A stretch of 64,000 bases of DNA from Steromphala cineraria (GCA_916613615.1 OU744734.1:36400801-36464800), one strand, 5' to 3'. Counted from the first letter of the stretch, positions 11,470 to 23,413 are shown. Numbers and translations are program-made. Notes: generated by a model from the letters alone, not told the origin.

Positions 11470-11705
11470 CTCCACTCGATTAGCTTTCATCCGCCATCTT
11501 GAAATGTTAGCATTGCAAGAAAACAAATGTGCTGTATTATAAAGTAATTCGTTAACTAAATTCAGAATTAACTACCTGATTGATAGAACAGGAACATATT
11601 TACAGAGAATTCATAATAAAAGTTCTCAGTTAGAACAACATTTTGTTGTATGCATTCCATGATCATAGCTTCGATGATTGGCTTCACTTCACGATGTTTT
11701 TCTTT
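11470..11705 (+). repeat. Dispersed repeat R, copy 1
   Basis: Shares CTTTCATCCGCCATCTTGAA, AAAACAAATGTGCTGTATT and GCATTCCATGATCATAGCTT with copies at 23650-23828 (inverted) and 63871-64000. No coding capacity. Confidence 0.7.
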
Positions 11706-11956
11706 TTTGAGTGATTTTTTTTTTTTGTCAAATTGTTAAAGCTTCGTTGAACAATTGAATGTTAACCTAACAAACATAATTGAAATTAAGTGTGAAATTA
11801 CATGTAAAAATCATATATATTTGTTAATACGAAAGTCCTTCTGAATTCTGTTACCACCAAAAATACCCTGCTTGAATGGTCCCTTTAAATGTTTAGATTC
11901 AAGACAAAGATATGTGATAAATCAAACACTTTTTCCAAGTTATTTTCCTTTAACAT

Positions 11957-12433
11957 TTAAAGGGGCAGTAGCACGTTTTTAGGGGGAATATAAGGTGATG
12001 TCAGGAAAATGAAAATTAATGGTTCCAATTGAAAGACAATGTATTTAAACTATGTGGAGCAGTAATAATTCAAATATATAATGTTAAGTTTAGCCATGCG
12101 ATTCCTTTTTCTTACAGAAAATGAATAAAAGGTGTTCACAAAAAATGGCCGCCAATGGATTTTATGTGAATCTTCATATTTTGTCCTCTGACTATGGCTG
12201 ATTGGCTTGTGTAATGAGATTTATGACAATATCAAAATAATACGTTTAACATTAACTAACAATTATTCATTTTGTGTAAGAAAAGGAATCGCATGGCTTA
12301 ACTTTGCATTATATATTTGATTAATTACTGCTTTATTTGGTTTTAATACATTGTCTTTAGATTGGAACCATTTATTTTCAATTTCCTGACATCACCTTAT
12401 ATTCCCCCAAAAAACGTGCTACTGCCCCTTTAA
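11957..12433. mobile_element. TTAA MITE family A, full foldback copy
   Basis: Left end TTAA-AGGGGCAGTAGCACG and right end CGTGCTACTGCCCCT-TTAA. The two halves are inverted copies of each other for at least 160 bp, so most of the 469-bp body can fold into one hairpin. TTAA flanks are intact at both ends. Confidence 0.85.
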
Positions 12434-13066
12434 AGATGCAGGTTTTGAAAAGTTGTCATTCAGACTAACGAAATACTGACATTTATTCTTCTTTATGGTC
12501 TTCATAAGATTTTTAACCTTTATCTAAAAATGTGTTGCATTATAAATCATTTTATCATTTCATGTCTAAAGGATATATCAGTCATTCCCTAAACAAGTAA
12601 TTTTTGTATGTTTTTCCCAGGCTTTGTTTAATAACTGATGATGTTATTTGAAGATGAAAAATGCTTATTTGTTAATTTTTCTTATCAAGATCTATAAATC
12701 ATAATGTCTCTTTTCAGAACTAAAGATCTAAGAAATATCTTGTCATATATAATGTATTGTTAAGATTTGAAATAAAGATTCTTGATAACATCACTTTATC
12801 CACTTTCATATGTTTAAAATTCTTCTTTTAAATTATTTCTGATTACAGAAATAATCATTATTTTCTCAAACTCTTGTGTGAAGGAATTGAGTAATTTTCA
12901 GGAAATGTCATAAATCAATAAAAATCTTTTACCCAAATTTGTCTAATTTGGGAGTTTTTCTAAGTTGAGTGAATAATTTGAAAACTTAAACAACCTATTA
13001 CAGCAAATTATCAACAATATTCAATGTGGGAACATTTATTTCACTGAGAATTAGTAATATATAGAG
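12434..13066. other. AT-rich DNA without recognised features
   Basis: No frame or repeat that I can support. Confidence 0.5.
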
Positions 13067-13211
13067 GTTATCATGCGAGTGTGTTTTGGGATCGTAAATA
13101 TCCTTCATTAGGAATAAACATTGTATTTTGCGAGCCTTGGCGAGCTAAATACATAGTGTTTATTCCTAATGCAGGATATTTACGATCCCAAAACACACGA
13201 GCATGATAACT
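13067..13211. repeat. 145-bp foldback palindrome
   Basis: Left arm (GTTATCATGCGAGTGTGTTTTGGGATCG...) and right arm (...CGATCCCAAAACACACGAGCATGATAAC) pair over about 60 bp each around a short centre containing GCGAGCCTTGGCGAGC. Confidence 0.85.
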
Positions 13212-14380
13212 TCTTTTATACAATGTCATTTTAAAATTTAATTCGAAAAAATGCCTGATAATACTATTTTAATAGTTGAAATTGTTTTAAGATTCGCGCA
13301 TTGACTTATGCAAATGAATAGAGCAATGACTCTGAAGGTGAATTGACAAAATATAATTCCTCCTTATAAATGCCTATATTGCCGTTTGAGTTATTTTGTC
13401 ACGACTCCAAAGTTTTGAAATTTAAACAATCTATAAAATACGATAATTTAAAAAATTAGACACATTTTAAATTGTCTTTGGCGGGATCGAACTGACGTTC
13501 TTTAATCGAGAGGACGAGTCAATCTCACCAAGGGGCAAGAGTTGCTTCCCTTCGCCTACGTGATAATGGCAGCTTGCGTTGAAACAGCGATTGAACGAAC
13601 ATTGGTGACCGGAGAGCTAAACTAGATGATAGTGTGTGCCGATTTCGGAATCCAAACTAAACAATAGTAAAGTAAAGAACACCGAAGATGGGCAAATGAA
13701 GTGTTTGAACATGAGACTTGAACTGCCTTTGGTACCTGTGAGTAAAATTGTTCGGTAGGTTTCATTCAAATCGCGATGACAGTGTTTTAGCACTGCTAAG
13801 TCATACATATGGTAAAAGACCAATACAGTTTTGTTGTTATTTCTTAGATTAATGTTTATGCAATGCATCATTCATACTGTAATGCCTCTCTCCGTTACTA
13901 AAGGCTTTCAAAATGTTAACGCTTGTGACGTCATCGGAATTTTCGAAAGAAGTTCCGACCTTGACCTTTGAAATTTGCATTGGTATATGACCCTTAGCCA
14001 CGCCCAACGGAGATCGAAAATCCGTTGGCTTTATTATGCCGAGAACACTATCCATTGTATGATAAATCATCTTATCTCCAACAATTATGATTAAAGAGAT
14101 CTCCATGTAAATTGTTGCCTACAAAATAGCAACTTATATAATATATATAAAATACATTAATATTTTACTTATTACACCATAGTGATTGTAACAAAATATA
14201 CTTCATTCATGGACAAACAACTTTCATGCATGTCCAAATATATCTAGGATGTTTGTTAAAATCAAAATTTATTACAATTTTCTCTGAAATTAGAAATACT
14301 GTATTTTGACAGAGTGAACAATAATTTCCACATAAGTTTTGAATATCCAATTAAGTAATTGTTACTTAAACATTTTTTTT
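13212..14380. other. Mostly AT-rich DNA; degenerate tRNA-like stretch on the minus strand near 13485-13540
   Basis: Reading the minus strand, TTGGTGAGATTGACTCG followed by CAGTTCGATCCCGCC resembles pol III A and B boxes, possibly a SINE head. No body or tail was recognised. No protein-coding frame is supported. Confidence 0.35.
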
Positions 14381-16330
14381 TAGGATAGTTATGCAGTTCT
14401 CTCAATCGTAAGATGAAGGTTACACAGAAGTGTTTATTCTGAGGATCAGTGATGTGAGTGATGCATTTTTGCCCATTACATGAGATGAAGATTACACAGA
14501 AGTTAGTATCTTTGGCAAGTCCAGGACAATTAATATGCGTCTATCATTAAGTAAGTAGATCTCAGAGATGTGATGACTTGTATTTACTTTATGGTTGAGC
14601 GTGATGATCCCTGTGTTCAGAATACACATACACCGTATTTACATCTTCATTTTGACATATCAAGAATTTTCTAACGTGGGATTATCTAAGTGTTTCTGCT
14701 ATTCATAGGTCAAGGTCTATCGGCTAACTGATACAGGTTTCCAATATTTTTTATAAAAATTTTCAAAGATTTTTTCCCTGATACTGATTAGTTTAACTTT
14801 ATCCCCTTTAACCCCCTTGTTGCCATTCACCAAACTGTGGACAGATAATATTGTAGGTTGCAATCAAAGCATTAGTTGTCAATGAGTGTGAAGAAGGTCA
14901 AGAACTTTCTGCAAACAGGTTTCCAAAATCAGACTTTCCAAAGAGTTTCTTTCTAATACTGATTTTTTTTAAAGTATCCCTAATTGCAGTTTCTGATATC
15001 CTCACGTGTTTAGGAACAAACAGAAATCTTCAGGTTTGAATATTCCAATGAAGTTATTGCGTGTAAGAACATTTATCCCAAGGATCAGTGATCTATGATA
15101 ATTATGCAGTTTCTCCACTGAGTCCTATCCTTGACAAACAGTTGCATTAACAGATGAAGAAAATATGCAGAAGCTTGTTTACATGGCAAATCAAGCTCAA
15201 GATGCGTCTATCATAAAGAACTCAGAGATGTGATGACTTGTGTTTACTTTATGGTTGTGCGTGATGATCTCTTGTGTACAGATTAAACATAAATCTTATT
15301 CTCAGCTTCATTTTTGACATTTGCTGATAAGTTTCAAAAAGTTTCAAGGCCAGAAATTATCTTTAAGTTGCTGATATTTTTCAATTTTCTGATTGTCAAG
15401 AGAGCTTGAATAATATGCAGAAGCTTGTTTATTTGAAATCAAGCTCAAAATGGGTCTATCATAAAGAACTCAGAGATGTGATGACTTTTATTTACTTTAT
15501 GGTTGTGCGTGATGATCTCTCGTGTTCAGATTAAACATACACCGTATTTACAGCTTCATTTTTGACCTTTGCTGGTAAATTTCAAGGCCAGAAATTATTT
15601 TGAGTTTATAATACTTTTGAGATTTTTTTTCAAAGAGATTAACAACACCTTTCACAGTAGTCTTCAGTGTTGTATACTCCAATAAAGTTATTGTTAAGAC
15701 TTTTATTCTGAGGATAAGTGATGTTGATATTTATCCGTTTTTTTCCATCATGAGATGAAGATAATACAGGAACTCGTATATTTTCCAAATCTATGACGAT
15801 TCTGGTATGCGTCTGTCATTAAGTAATTAAATCTCAGAGATGTGATGACTTGTATTTACTTTATGGTTGCGCATGATGATCCCTCGTGTACAGATTAGAC
15901 ATACATCTTATTTACATCTTCATTTTTGACCTTTGCTAGTAAGTTTCAAGGCTAGAAAATATCTTTGAGTTGCTGATAGTTTTCTGATGTCGAAGAGAGT
16001 TTAACAACACTTTTCCAGTTTTATCCATCAAGAGATGAAGATTACACAGAAGCTGTTATATTTTGAAAATCCAATACCGGTGTGCGTCTATCATTAATAT
16101 GCAGAAGCTGGTTTACATGGCAAATCAAGCTCAAGTTGTTTCTATCATAAAGAACTCAGAGATGTGAGGACTTGTATTTACTTTATAGATGTGCGTGGTG
16201 ATCTCTCGTGTACAGATTAATCATTCATCTTATTTACAGCTTCATTTTTGACATTTGCTGATAAGTTTCAAGAACTTTCAAGACCAAAACTTATATTCGA
16301 GTTGCTGATATTTTGAAGGTCATGATTGTT
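14380..16330 (+). repeat. Diverged long tandem repeats of about 250-660 bp
   Basis: A block containing CTCAGAGATGTGATGACTTG, TTTACTTTATGGTTG.GCGTGATGATC and CTTCATTTTGACAT recurs near 14563, 15222, 15469, 15833 and 16156, with related flanks (GAGATGAAGATTACACAGAAG). Spacing is irregular. Inverted relatives lie at 58870-59110, 60660-61130 and 61425-61640. Confidence 0.75.
14806..14880 (+). repeat. Dispersed 75-bp motif (AACCCC..ACCAAACTGTGGACAGAT), copy 1
   Basis: Contains CACCAAACTGTGGACAGATAA and TAGGTTGCAATCAAAG. Five relatives occur at 20850, 21290, 21465, 57885 and 58055. Confidence 0.6.
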
Positions 16331-16499
16331 TGATGTTTGTTTTGACAAAAAATTCTGATACTTGTTGTTTCACCTACAATTATGACATTTTATGTAACGT
16401 TTCAAGAAGTTGCTCATGTCGTTTGACTTCCTGATTCTTGTTGACAAAAGCTATTGGAACAAGCTTGCCAGAGGTTTTCTGATAATTAATTTGCATATC

Positions 16500-16700
16500 A
16501 GCTTTCCACAGAATGCCTGAAACTGGTATCCACGGAATTTTTGATACTGTTTCCACAGAACTTTTCATACTGGCTTTCCATAGAATTTTTTATACTAACT
16601 TTCCATAGAATTTTTTATACTTGTTTCCACAGAATTTTTTATACTGGCTTTCCACAGAATTTTTTATACTGACTTTCCACAGAATTTTAGATACTGCATG
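16500..16700 (+). repeat. About 31-bp degenerate tandem repeat
   Basis: Units read CTTTCCACAGAATTTTTTATACTGG with small changes, about six copies. Unlike the neighbouring 48-bp array it lacks the GTTTCTG core, but the spacing and the ATACTGG ending suggest kinship. Confidence 0.75.
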
Positions 16701-17010
16701 GTTTTCCCCAGATTTGTTGAGTACTGATTTCCAAGAGTTTTTTCATATTGATGGTGATCTGTCAAATAGTTTCCAATACTGACAGATAATGGAGTTTCTG
16801 AGACAGATGTCACATACAAACCAATCATTAACCATGAAATTTCTTTCTACATCAATAGGACATCAATATCTGACAGGGAACTTTGTTCTGTCTGATCTCA
16901 TTTGTTAGACATTGGCTTTAAAAAGAGTTTTTATACTAGTTTGTTTGATGCTAATTTACAAAAAGTTTAAGATTATTGCTTTCAGATATTTACTTTTCAT
17001 ATTAGTCTGG

Positions 17011-17795
17011 TTTCTGGTATTAGATTGTCATGAAGTTTCTGATACTCTTGACAAGGGGTTTCTGGTATTGGATTGTATAAGAGTTTCTGATACTCTTGAC
17101 AAGGGGTTTCTGGTATTAGATTGTCATGAAGATTCTGATACTCTTGACAAGGGGTTTCTGGTATTGGATTGTATAAGAGTTTCTGATACTCTTGACAAGG
17201 GGTTTCTGGTATTAGATTGTCATGAAGATTCTGATACTCTTGACAAGGGGTTTCTGGTATTGGATTGTCATGAAGTTTCTGATACTCTTGACAAGGGGTT
17301 TCTGGTATTGGATTGTCATGAAGTTTCTGATACTCTTGACAAGGGGTTTCTGGTATTGGATTGTCATGAAGATTCTGATACTCTTGACAAGGGGTTTCTG
17401 GTATTGGATTGTCATGAAGTTTCTGATACTCTTGACAAGGGGTTTCTGGTATTGGATTGTCATGAAGATTCTGATACTCTTGACAAGGGGTTTCTGGTAT
17501 TGGATTGTCATGAAGATTCTGATACTCTTGACAAGGGGTTTCTGGTATTGGATTGTCATGAAGTTTCTGATACTCTTGACAAGGGGTTTCTGGTATTGGA
17601 TTGTCATGAAGTTTCTGATACTCTTGACAAGGGGTTTCTGGTATTGGATTGTCATGAAGTTTCTGATACTCTTGACAAGGGGTTTCTGGTATTGGATTGT
17701 ATAAGAGTTTCTGATACTCTTGACAAGGGGTTTCTGGTATTGGATTGTCATGAAGATTCTGATACTCTTGACAAGGGGTTTCTGGTATTGGATTC
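17011..17795 (+). repeat. 48-bp minisatellite, 16 units
   Basis: The unit is GGATTGTCATGAAGTTTCTG, then ATACTCTTGACAAGGGG and TTTCTGGTATT, 48 bp. Sixteen nearly identical units occur in three variants: GAAGTTTC, GAAGATTC and TATAAGAGTTTC. Because 48 is 16 codons and the unit lacks stops in several frames, frames of 310 and 160 codons (plus strand) and 211 codons (minus strand) run through it. No signal peptide is obvious and there is no non-repeat coding sequence, so I treat this as a tandem array. Confidence 0.9.
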
Positions 17796-17934
17796 TATAA
17801 CATTCTGGTATTGGACTGTCATGGAGTTTCTGATTCTCTCTTGACATGGGGTTTCTGGTATTTTATTGTTTAAGAGTTTCTGGTACGGGATTTATAAGAG
17901 TTTCTGGTATTGGATTGTTATGGAGTTTCTGGTA

Positions 17935-18003
17935 TAATAATAATAATACTTGAATTTATAAAGTGCATCAATCACATTTCTATGCTCTGTGCATATTGGT
18001 TTG
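17935..18003 (-). mobile_element. Fragment of a SINE 3' end with ATT-repeat tail
   Basis: Reverse complement reads ...ATGCACTTTATAAATTCAAG followed by (TATTAT)n. This resembles the 3' end of a TTA-tailed SINE lying inside the satellite domain. Only about 65 bp remains. Confidence 0.4.
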
Positions 18004-18142
18004 TATAAGAGTTTCTGGTATTTGGATTGTCATGGAGTTTCTGTGTATAACTTGTTTTTGAGTTTCTTATACTGTCTTGTCAAAGGGTGTCTGGTATTGG
18101 ACTGTATAAGAGTTTCTGGATTTGGGATTGTCATTGAGTTTC

Positions 18143-18399
18143 TATAAATCCCATATCAGAAACTCCATGACAATCCAATACCAGAAACTCTTAAACAAGC
18201 GAATACCAGAAATCCTTTGGCAAGACAGTATAAGACACTTCAAAACAAACTGGTATCAGAAACTCAATGACAATCCCTGTCATTGATACCAGTTTGTTTT
18301 GAAGTGTCTTATACTGTCTTGCCAAAGGATTTCTGGTATTCGCTTGTTTAAGAGTTTCTGGTATTGGATTGTCATGGAGTTTCTGATATGGGATTTATA
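18143..18399. repeat. Inverted duplication of satellite sequence (hairpin with about 125-bp arms)
   Basis: The left arm 18143-18272 is the reverse complement of 18278-18399 apart from one 8-bp difference near the centre (GAAACTCA, 18259-18266). The centre is AATGACA-atccc-TGTCATT. Flanking repeats run in plus orientation, so the left arm is inverted relative to them. Confidence 0.85.
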
Positions 18400-18639
18400 A
18401 GAGTTTCTGATATGGGATTTATAAGAGTTTCTGGTGTTGGATTGTCACGGAGTTTCTGGTAGTGGATTGTATTAGAGTTTCTGGAATATGGATTGTATAA
18501 GAGTTTCTGATAAAAGTTTGTTTTAAGTGTCTTCTACTGTCTTTCCAAAGGATTTCTGGTATTTGCTTGTTTAAGAGTTTCTGGTATTGGATTGTGAAAT
18601 AGGTTCTGATACTAGCTTAATTATGACTCTCTAAAACGA

Positions 18640-20235
18640 TCTTGTCAAAGGGTTTCTGGTAATGGTTTGTATAAGAACTTCTTGTTTTGGATTGTCATGG
18701 AGTTTCTGATACCAGTTTGTTTTACAGTTTACTGTATTGTCAAAGGGTTTCTGGAATTTGATTGTCATGGAGTTTCTGAAACCAGTTTGTTTTACAGTTT
18801 ACTATCTTGTCAAAGGGTTTCTGGAATTGGATTGTCATGGAGTTTCTGATACCAGTTTGTTTTACAGTTTACTATCTTGTCAAAGGGTTTCTGGAATTGG
18901 ATTGTCATGGAGTTTCTGATACCAGTTTGTTTTACAGTTTTACTGTCTTGTCAAAGGGATTCTGGAATTGGATTGTGATGGAGTTTCTGATACCAGTTTG
19001 CTTTACAGTTTTACTGTCTTGTCAAAGGGTTTCTGGAATTGGATTGTCATGGAGTTTCTGATACCAGTTTGTTTTACAGTTTCTGATACTGTAATGTCAA
19101 AGGGTTTCTGGAATTGGATTGTGATGGAGTTTCTGATACCAGTTTGTTTTACAGTTAACTGTCTTGTCAAAGGGTTTCTGGTATTGGGATTGTCATGGAG
19201 TCTCTGATACCAGTTTGTTTTACTGTTTACTATCTTGTCAAAGGGTTTCTGGAATTGGATTGTCATGGAGTTTCTGATACCAGTTTGTTTTACAGTTTTA
19301 CTGTCTTGTCAAAGGGATTCTGGAATTGGATTGTGATGGAGTTTCTGATACCAGTTTGCTTTACAGTTTTACTGTCTTGTCAAAGGGTTTCTGGAATTGG
19401 ATTGTCATGGAGTTTCTGATACCAGTTTGTTTTACAGTTTCTGATACTGTAATGTCAAAGGGTTTCTGGAATTGGATTGTGATGGAGTTTCTGATACCAG
19501 TTTGTTTTACAGTTAACTGTCTTGTCAAAGGGTTTCTGGTATTGGGATTGTCATGGAGTCTCTGATACCAGTTTGTTTTACTGTTTACTATCTTGTCAAA
19601 GGGTTTCTGGAATTGGATTGTCATGGAGTTTCTGATACCAGTTTGTTTTACTGTTTACTGTCTTGTCAGAGGGTTCATGGAATTGGATTGTCATTGAGTT
19701 ATTCTGATACCAGTTTGTTTTACAGTTTTACTGTCTTGTCAAAGGGTTTCTGGAATTAGATTGTGATGGAGTTTCTGATACCAGTTTGTTTTACAGTTTC
19801 TGATACTGTCCTGTCAAAGGGTTTCTGGAATTGGATTGTGATGGAGTTTCTGATACCAGTTTGTTTTACAGTTAACTGTCTTGTCAAAGGGTTTCTGGAA
19901 TTGGATTGTGATGGAGTTTCTGATACCAGTTTGTTTTACAGTTTCTGATACTGTCTTGTCAAAGGGTTTCCGGTTTTGGATTGTCATGAAGTTTCTGATA
20001 CCAGTTTGCTTTACAGTTTCTGATACTGTCCTGTCAAAGGGTTTCTGGAATTGGATTGTGATGGAGTTTCTGATACCAGTTTGTTTTACAGTTTCTGATA
20101 CTGTCTTGTCAAAGGGTTTCCGGTTTTGGATTGTCATGAAGTTTCTGATACCAGTTTGCTTTACAGTTTCTGATACTGTCTTGTCAAAGGGTTTCTGGAA
20201 TTGGATTGTCATAGAGTTTCTGATACTGACAAGTC
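18640..20235 (+). repeat. 70-78-bp satellite with higher-order structure
   Basis: The unit is CAAAGGGTTTCTGGAATTGG, ATTGTCATGGAGTTTCTGAT, ACCAGTTTGTTTTACAGTTT, then 10-18 bp. Some units add a second TTTCTGATACTGT (78 bp). A block of about 358 bp starting near 18870 is repeated almost exactly at 19228. From about 19780 to 20210, two 78-bp variants alternate as 156-bp dimers. Shared words (GTTTCTGGTATTGG, GATTGTCATGGAGTTTCTGATAC) show kinship with the 48-bp array. Frames of 60-158 codons here are repeat artefacts. Confidence 0.9.
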
Positions 20236-20654
20236 TTGGAGTTTCTTATTTGGTCTTGTCGGTTACTGGTTTGTTTCTGATACTTGCTTTACAAAAAATT
20301 TCAATGTTGGCTACAAAGAAGTCATATAGTCATACTTGCAGATATCCACTTTTGTAGCTACAAATGTTGTAAGGGTTATATCAAGTAGTTTTAAAATCTC
20401 TTTAGTATCACATAAAAATGGTAAAACAAAGTCTCTGATTATCAACCTGAAGAATACAGATGATAGGTGTCAGATTGTTAATTTGATTTTGAAACACATT
20501 TCACAGTGAATTCAAATTTGTGTGTGTATATTTATATAATGTAAGTTTGATTATGAGATCATATTTCCTTCATATAAATGTCATCAAAAGGTATCCATTG
20601 TATGTGTCAACAATAATGATGATATCAAACGATATGTTGATGTGATTCTGAGAA
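20236..20654. other. AT-rich flank of the satellite
   Basis: Repeat words fade out by about 20290. Nothing else is recognised. Confidence 0.5.
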
Positions 20655-20935
20655 AGAAACAAGGCCTTGGTTCCAACATAGGTAAGCAGACACATTACCA
20701 GGAAGGGTTACTAGGTTACCAGAGTAACAGCTCAGAGTTTCTTCCAGGCATACATCACTATGGAACTCTCTTATCACCCTCATCTTGTTATCTTGTCTTG
20801 TGTTCCTGATGGACTTGTCCCCAGAAGGTTGAGATTGTTATACCTTTAATCACAACTTTAACCCCTTTGGTGTCAAACACCAAACTGTGGACAGATGAAT
20901 TGTAGCTATAGGTTGCAATCAAAGGGTTTGCTCAT
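20655..20935 (+). repeat. Dispersed repeat, inverted counterpart of 58065-58345
   Basis: Contains AAACAAGGCCTTGGTTCCAA, GGTAAGCAGACACATTACCA, CATACATCACTATGGAACTC and the 75-bp motif, all present in reverse complement and in the same order at 58065-58345. Confidence 0.8.
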
Positions 20936-21106
20936 ACAGTAGAACACGGATATATAGCGAACTCAGATATAGCTAACAATTGGATATAGTGAGCTAATTT
21001 TTAAGTCCCCTCAAAAGCCCTATGTATGACAGTTAAATGCGAGTAGCGAACACCAGATATAGCGAACTAAATTCGTTGGTCCCTTGGAGCTCGTTATATC
21101 CGTGTC
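20935..21106 (-). mobile_element. pogo/Tigger-like MITE, family D copy 1, right end degraded
   Basis: Starts TA-CAGTAGAACACGGATAT and carries repeated AGCGAAC and CGTTATATCCGTGT. It is the reverse-oriented relative of 23260-23413. The outermost bases of the right end are lost. Confidence 0.7.
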
Positions 21107-21154
21107 AAAAATCAAATTCATCTTGTTATCTTGTATTGTCTTTCTGATTACTTC

Positions 21155-21290
21155 AGGTTTCACCACAATACATAACCACAATATTGCTGTGGGTTTTCAC
21201 CGTGCAATAATACTAGCAGCTTTGATATACGGTAAGTGAAATACTCTTGAAAGCAGAGTTAAATCTACATCACCTCACCTCAATATAACC
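21155..21290 (+). mobile_element. tRNA-derived SINE family S, 3' fragment
   Basis: Carries CACAATATTGCTGTGGGTTTTC, GCAATAATACTAGCAGC and GTGAAATACTCTTGAAAGC, matching the 3' half of the SINE at 63561-63855. Confidence 0.7.
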
Positions 21291-22893
21291 ACAACTTTAA
21301 CCCCTAGGGTGCCATACACCAAAATGTGGGCAAAAAGTTTTGTGAATTGTAATCAAAGGGTTGGAAAGTTCTTTTGCCAATGAATTTGATAAAACATATC
21401 ATCTAGTTGTCTTTTCTTCTGATTGGTTAAGACCTTTTTCCAATAATGGTTACCATGGTACCTTATGACAAAGTGTGGTCAAATAACATTGTCAGTTGCA
21501 ATTGAAGAGTTCATTAATTCTTTTGACATTTTAGAGTATCAGATATCAATTTGAAGAGATTTATTAGAAGATATCATATTGATGGTTTAACCTACATACT
21601 TAGGAGAAAGACTGGTCAAGGTCAAGGTCACATACTCTAAAAAAAATTATTTTTCAATAGGACATCTATAGCTGCCATGCAATAATGTGCTCTTTGAGCA
21701 CTTGTTACAAAAGACTGGTTTCAACATAATGTACAGTATGTTATATAAAGTCCTTCTACGTGCTTTGAACAAGACAGTAACTTGACCAAACCAAATGTTG
21801 CTGCAAGGTATCAATAGTATTTGATCTACAGAAAGACATTAATCTTATAATAGGTGAACACATTGTGTCAAAGAGTTCATGCTATCTGGATGTCATTAGT
21901 CTGTGAGCTTCAGAGAGACATAAATCTTATAATTGTAGTTTGCAGTGATGGTAATAGCAAATTGAGCCCTAGTTAAAAGGATTTGTCATGGAAGATTTAG
22001 TTTTACTGTCTTCTGATTGGGATAAATGACTTTGGTTCTGATATATTTGGGACAGCATTGATTGCTGAAATCTAGGTGAAGTGCATTCTTTTGCTAGTGT
22101 AATTAGAACAAATTCCTTTAAAAGTACAAATATGGATTCGAAACAACATTGATTGCAAAATTTAAGATGAATTCGTTTGTATGGTTAAGATCAATGATGT
22201 TTAAAATTGTTTGGGTTGACCTGTTTGACTTAATAGTCATCACCATGTGCCAAGGTGAGATTAAAGCATATTGGGATAACCCTCTGATTGAGTTGGTAAA
22301 GTGTCTGACTTTCAACATGCTGTCCTGGGTTTGAATAATACTGACAATTTGACAATTGTTACAATCACTTTTGTTACATTTGTTACAGTACATTTGTTAC
22401 AATTCCCAAGTGCTCACAAGACCATGTGTCACCTCAGATGCTATAGTGGTCATTTTTTATTTAAAAATGCATGAACTTAGACCTACCAGGGATGTAGCTT
22501 AGAAGACTTGGGTTTGATTCAGATTAGAACCCCTTCAAATCCCTTCCCTTTAAGTGTTTACAAAAATTTGCAGAGACATGTTTGAGAATTGAAAACACGG
22601 TTGTGAAGTGATGAATTTATTTGATGTTATAATATAAATTGTAGGTATCATCGCTTTGCACCAAGGTACATGTGTTTTGACTTTTTCATTCAAACTTTCC
22701 CTTTAAGTCAGCTTCTTTTAACTAAGAGTTTAAAGTTCTTCAGAATGAAATATTTAAAAACAAAAGAACAAAAAGAATTCGTTTACTTAAAAATTTATTT
22801 TGTACCCTCTTTGCCTCTTTGTTTTGGGCCCTTTGTATACTTGAGCCTTGGACCTGCTTCCCTCGGATATAGGGGTTTTGGAAGGGTTTTTCG
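21291..22893. other. AT-rich DNA with two diverged copies of the 75-bp motif
   Basis: CTTTAACCCC...CACCAAAATGTGGGCAAA near 21290-21365 and a weaker relative near 21465-21515 continue the series seen at 20850. No coding frame is supported. Confidence 0.45.
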
Positions 22894-22950
22894 CTTTTCT
22901 AACCTTTGTACACTTTTCTAACCTTTGTATGCTTTTCTAACCTTTGTCAT
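22894..22950 (+). repeat. Three 19-bp tandem repeats
   Basis: CTTTTCTAACCTTTGTACA, CTTTTCTAACCTTTGTATG and CTTTTCTAACCTTTGTCAT follow each other without gaps. Confidence 0.9.
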
Positions 22951-23044
22951 TGTTCAACTGTTTCTTTTATCAAATCAAACATACATGACTTGTAAACCAA
23001 ACTAGGATTTTTACGTGTTAAATCTTGCAAAAATCAATCTCCCC

Positions 23045-23175
23045 GATGTATAACTATGTTTTGCCTCTCACATGCACAATCCTTCACACTGACCTTATAG
23101 TTCGTTGCTTCGCTAATCTGGTTTCAATAAACAAATTTTCCAGGAGAACCACTTTTCTGCCCACGCATAGCCTTG
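23045..23175. repeat. Dispersed repeat, inverted counterpart of 56880-57000
   Basis: CACATGCACAATCCTTCACA, CTGACCTTATAGTTC and TTTCTGCCCACGCATAG occur in reverse complement and the same order at 56880-57000. Confidence 0.75.
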
Positions 23176-23259
23176 GGAAATGTTTTCTAAACTTTACAAT
23201 GAGATATTCTATTTTGACACTATGACACTGACCCAGAGGAAGCCAAAATACTTTGTTTA

Positions 23260-23413
23260 TACAGTAGAACTCGGATATAACGAACTCCAAAGGACCAAAG
23301 AATTTAGTTTGGTGTTCGCTATACGCATATAATTTTGATGATATTATATAGGGACGGGACTTGAAAATCTGTTCGCTATATCCAATTGTTCGCTATATCC
23401 GTGTTCTACTGTA
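23260..23413 (+). mobile_element. pogo/Tigger-like MITE, family D copy 2, complete
   Basis: TA-CAGTAGAACTCGGATATAA at the left and ATATCCGTGTTCTACTG-TA at the right form inverted termini with TA target duplications. The body is 150 bp without coding capacity. The CAGTAGAA start and TA flanks resemble pogo/Tigger-class termini; the class assignment is inferred. Confidence 0.75.

Noticed and set aside
17011..17795. CRISPR-like array
   Set aside because: Units are contiguous with no unique spacers, there are no cas genes, and the DNA is eukaryotic.
16912..17844. 310-codon frame (and 211-codon opposite frame) as a repeat protein gene
   Set aside because: Frames exist on both strands only because the 48-bp unit is a multiple of three without stops. 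There is no conserved non-repeat domain, and the flanking satellites have the same core without preserved frame.
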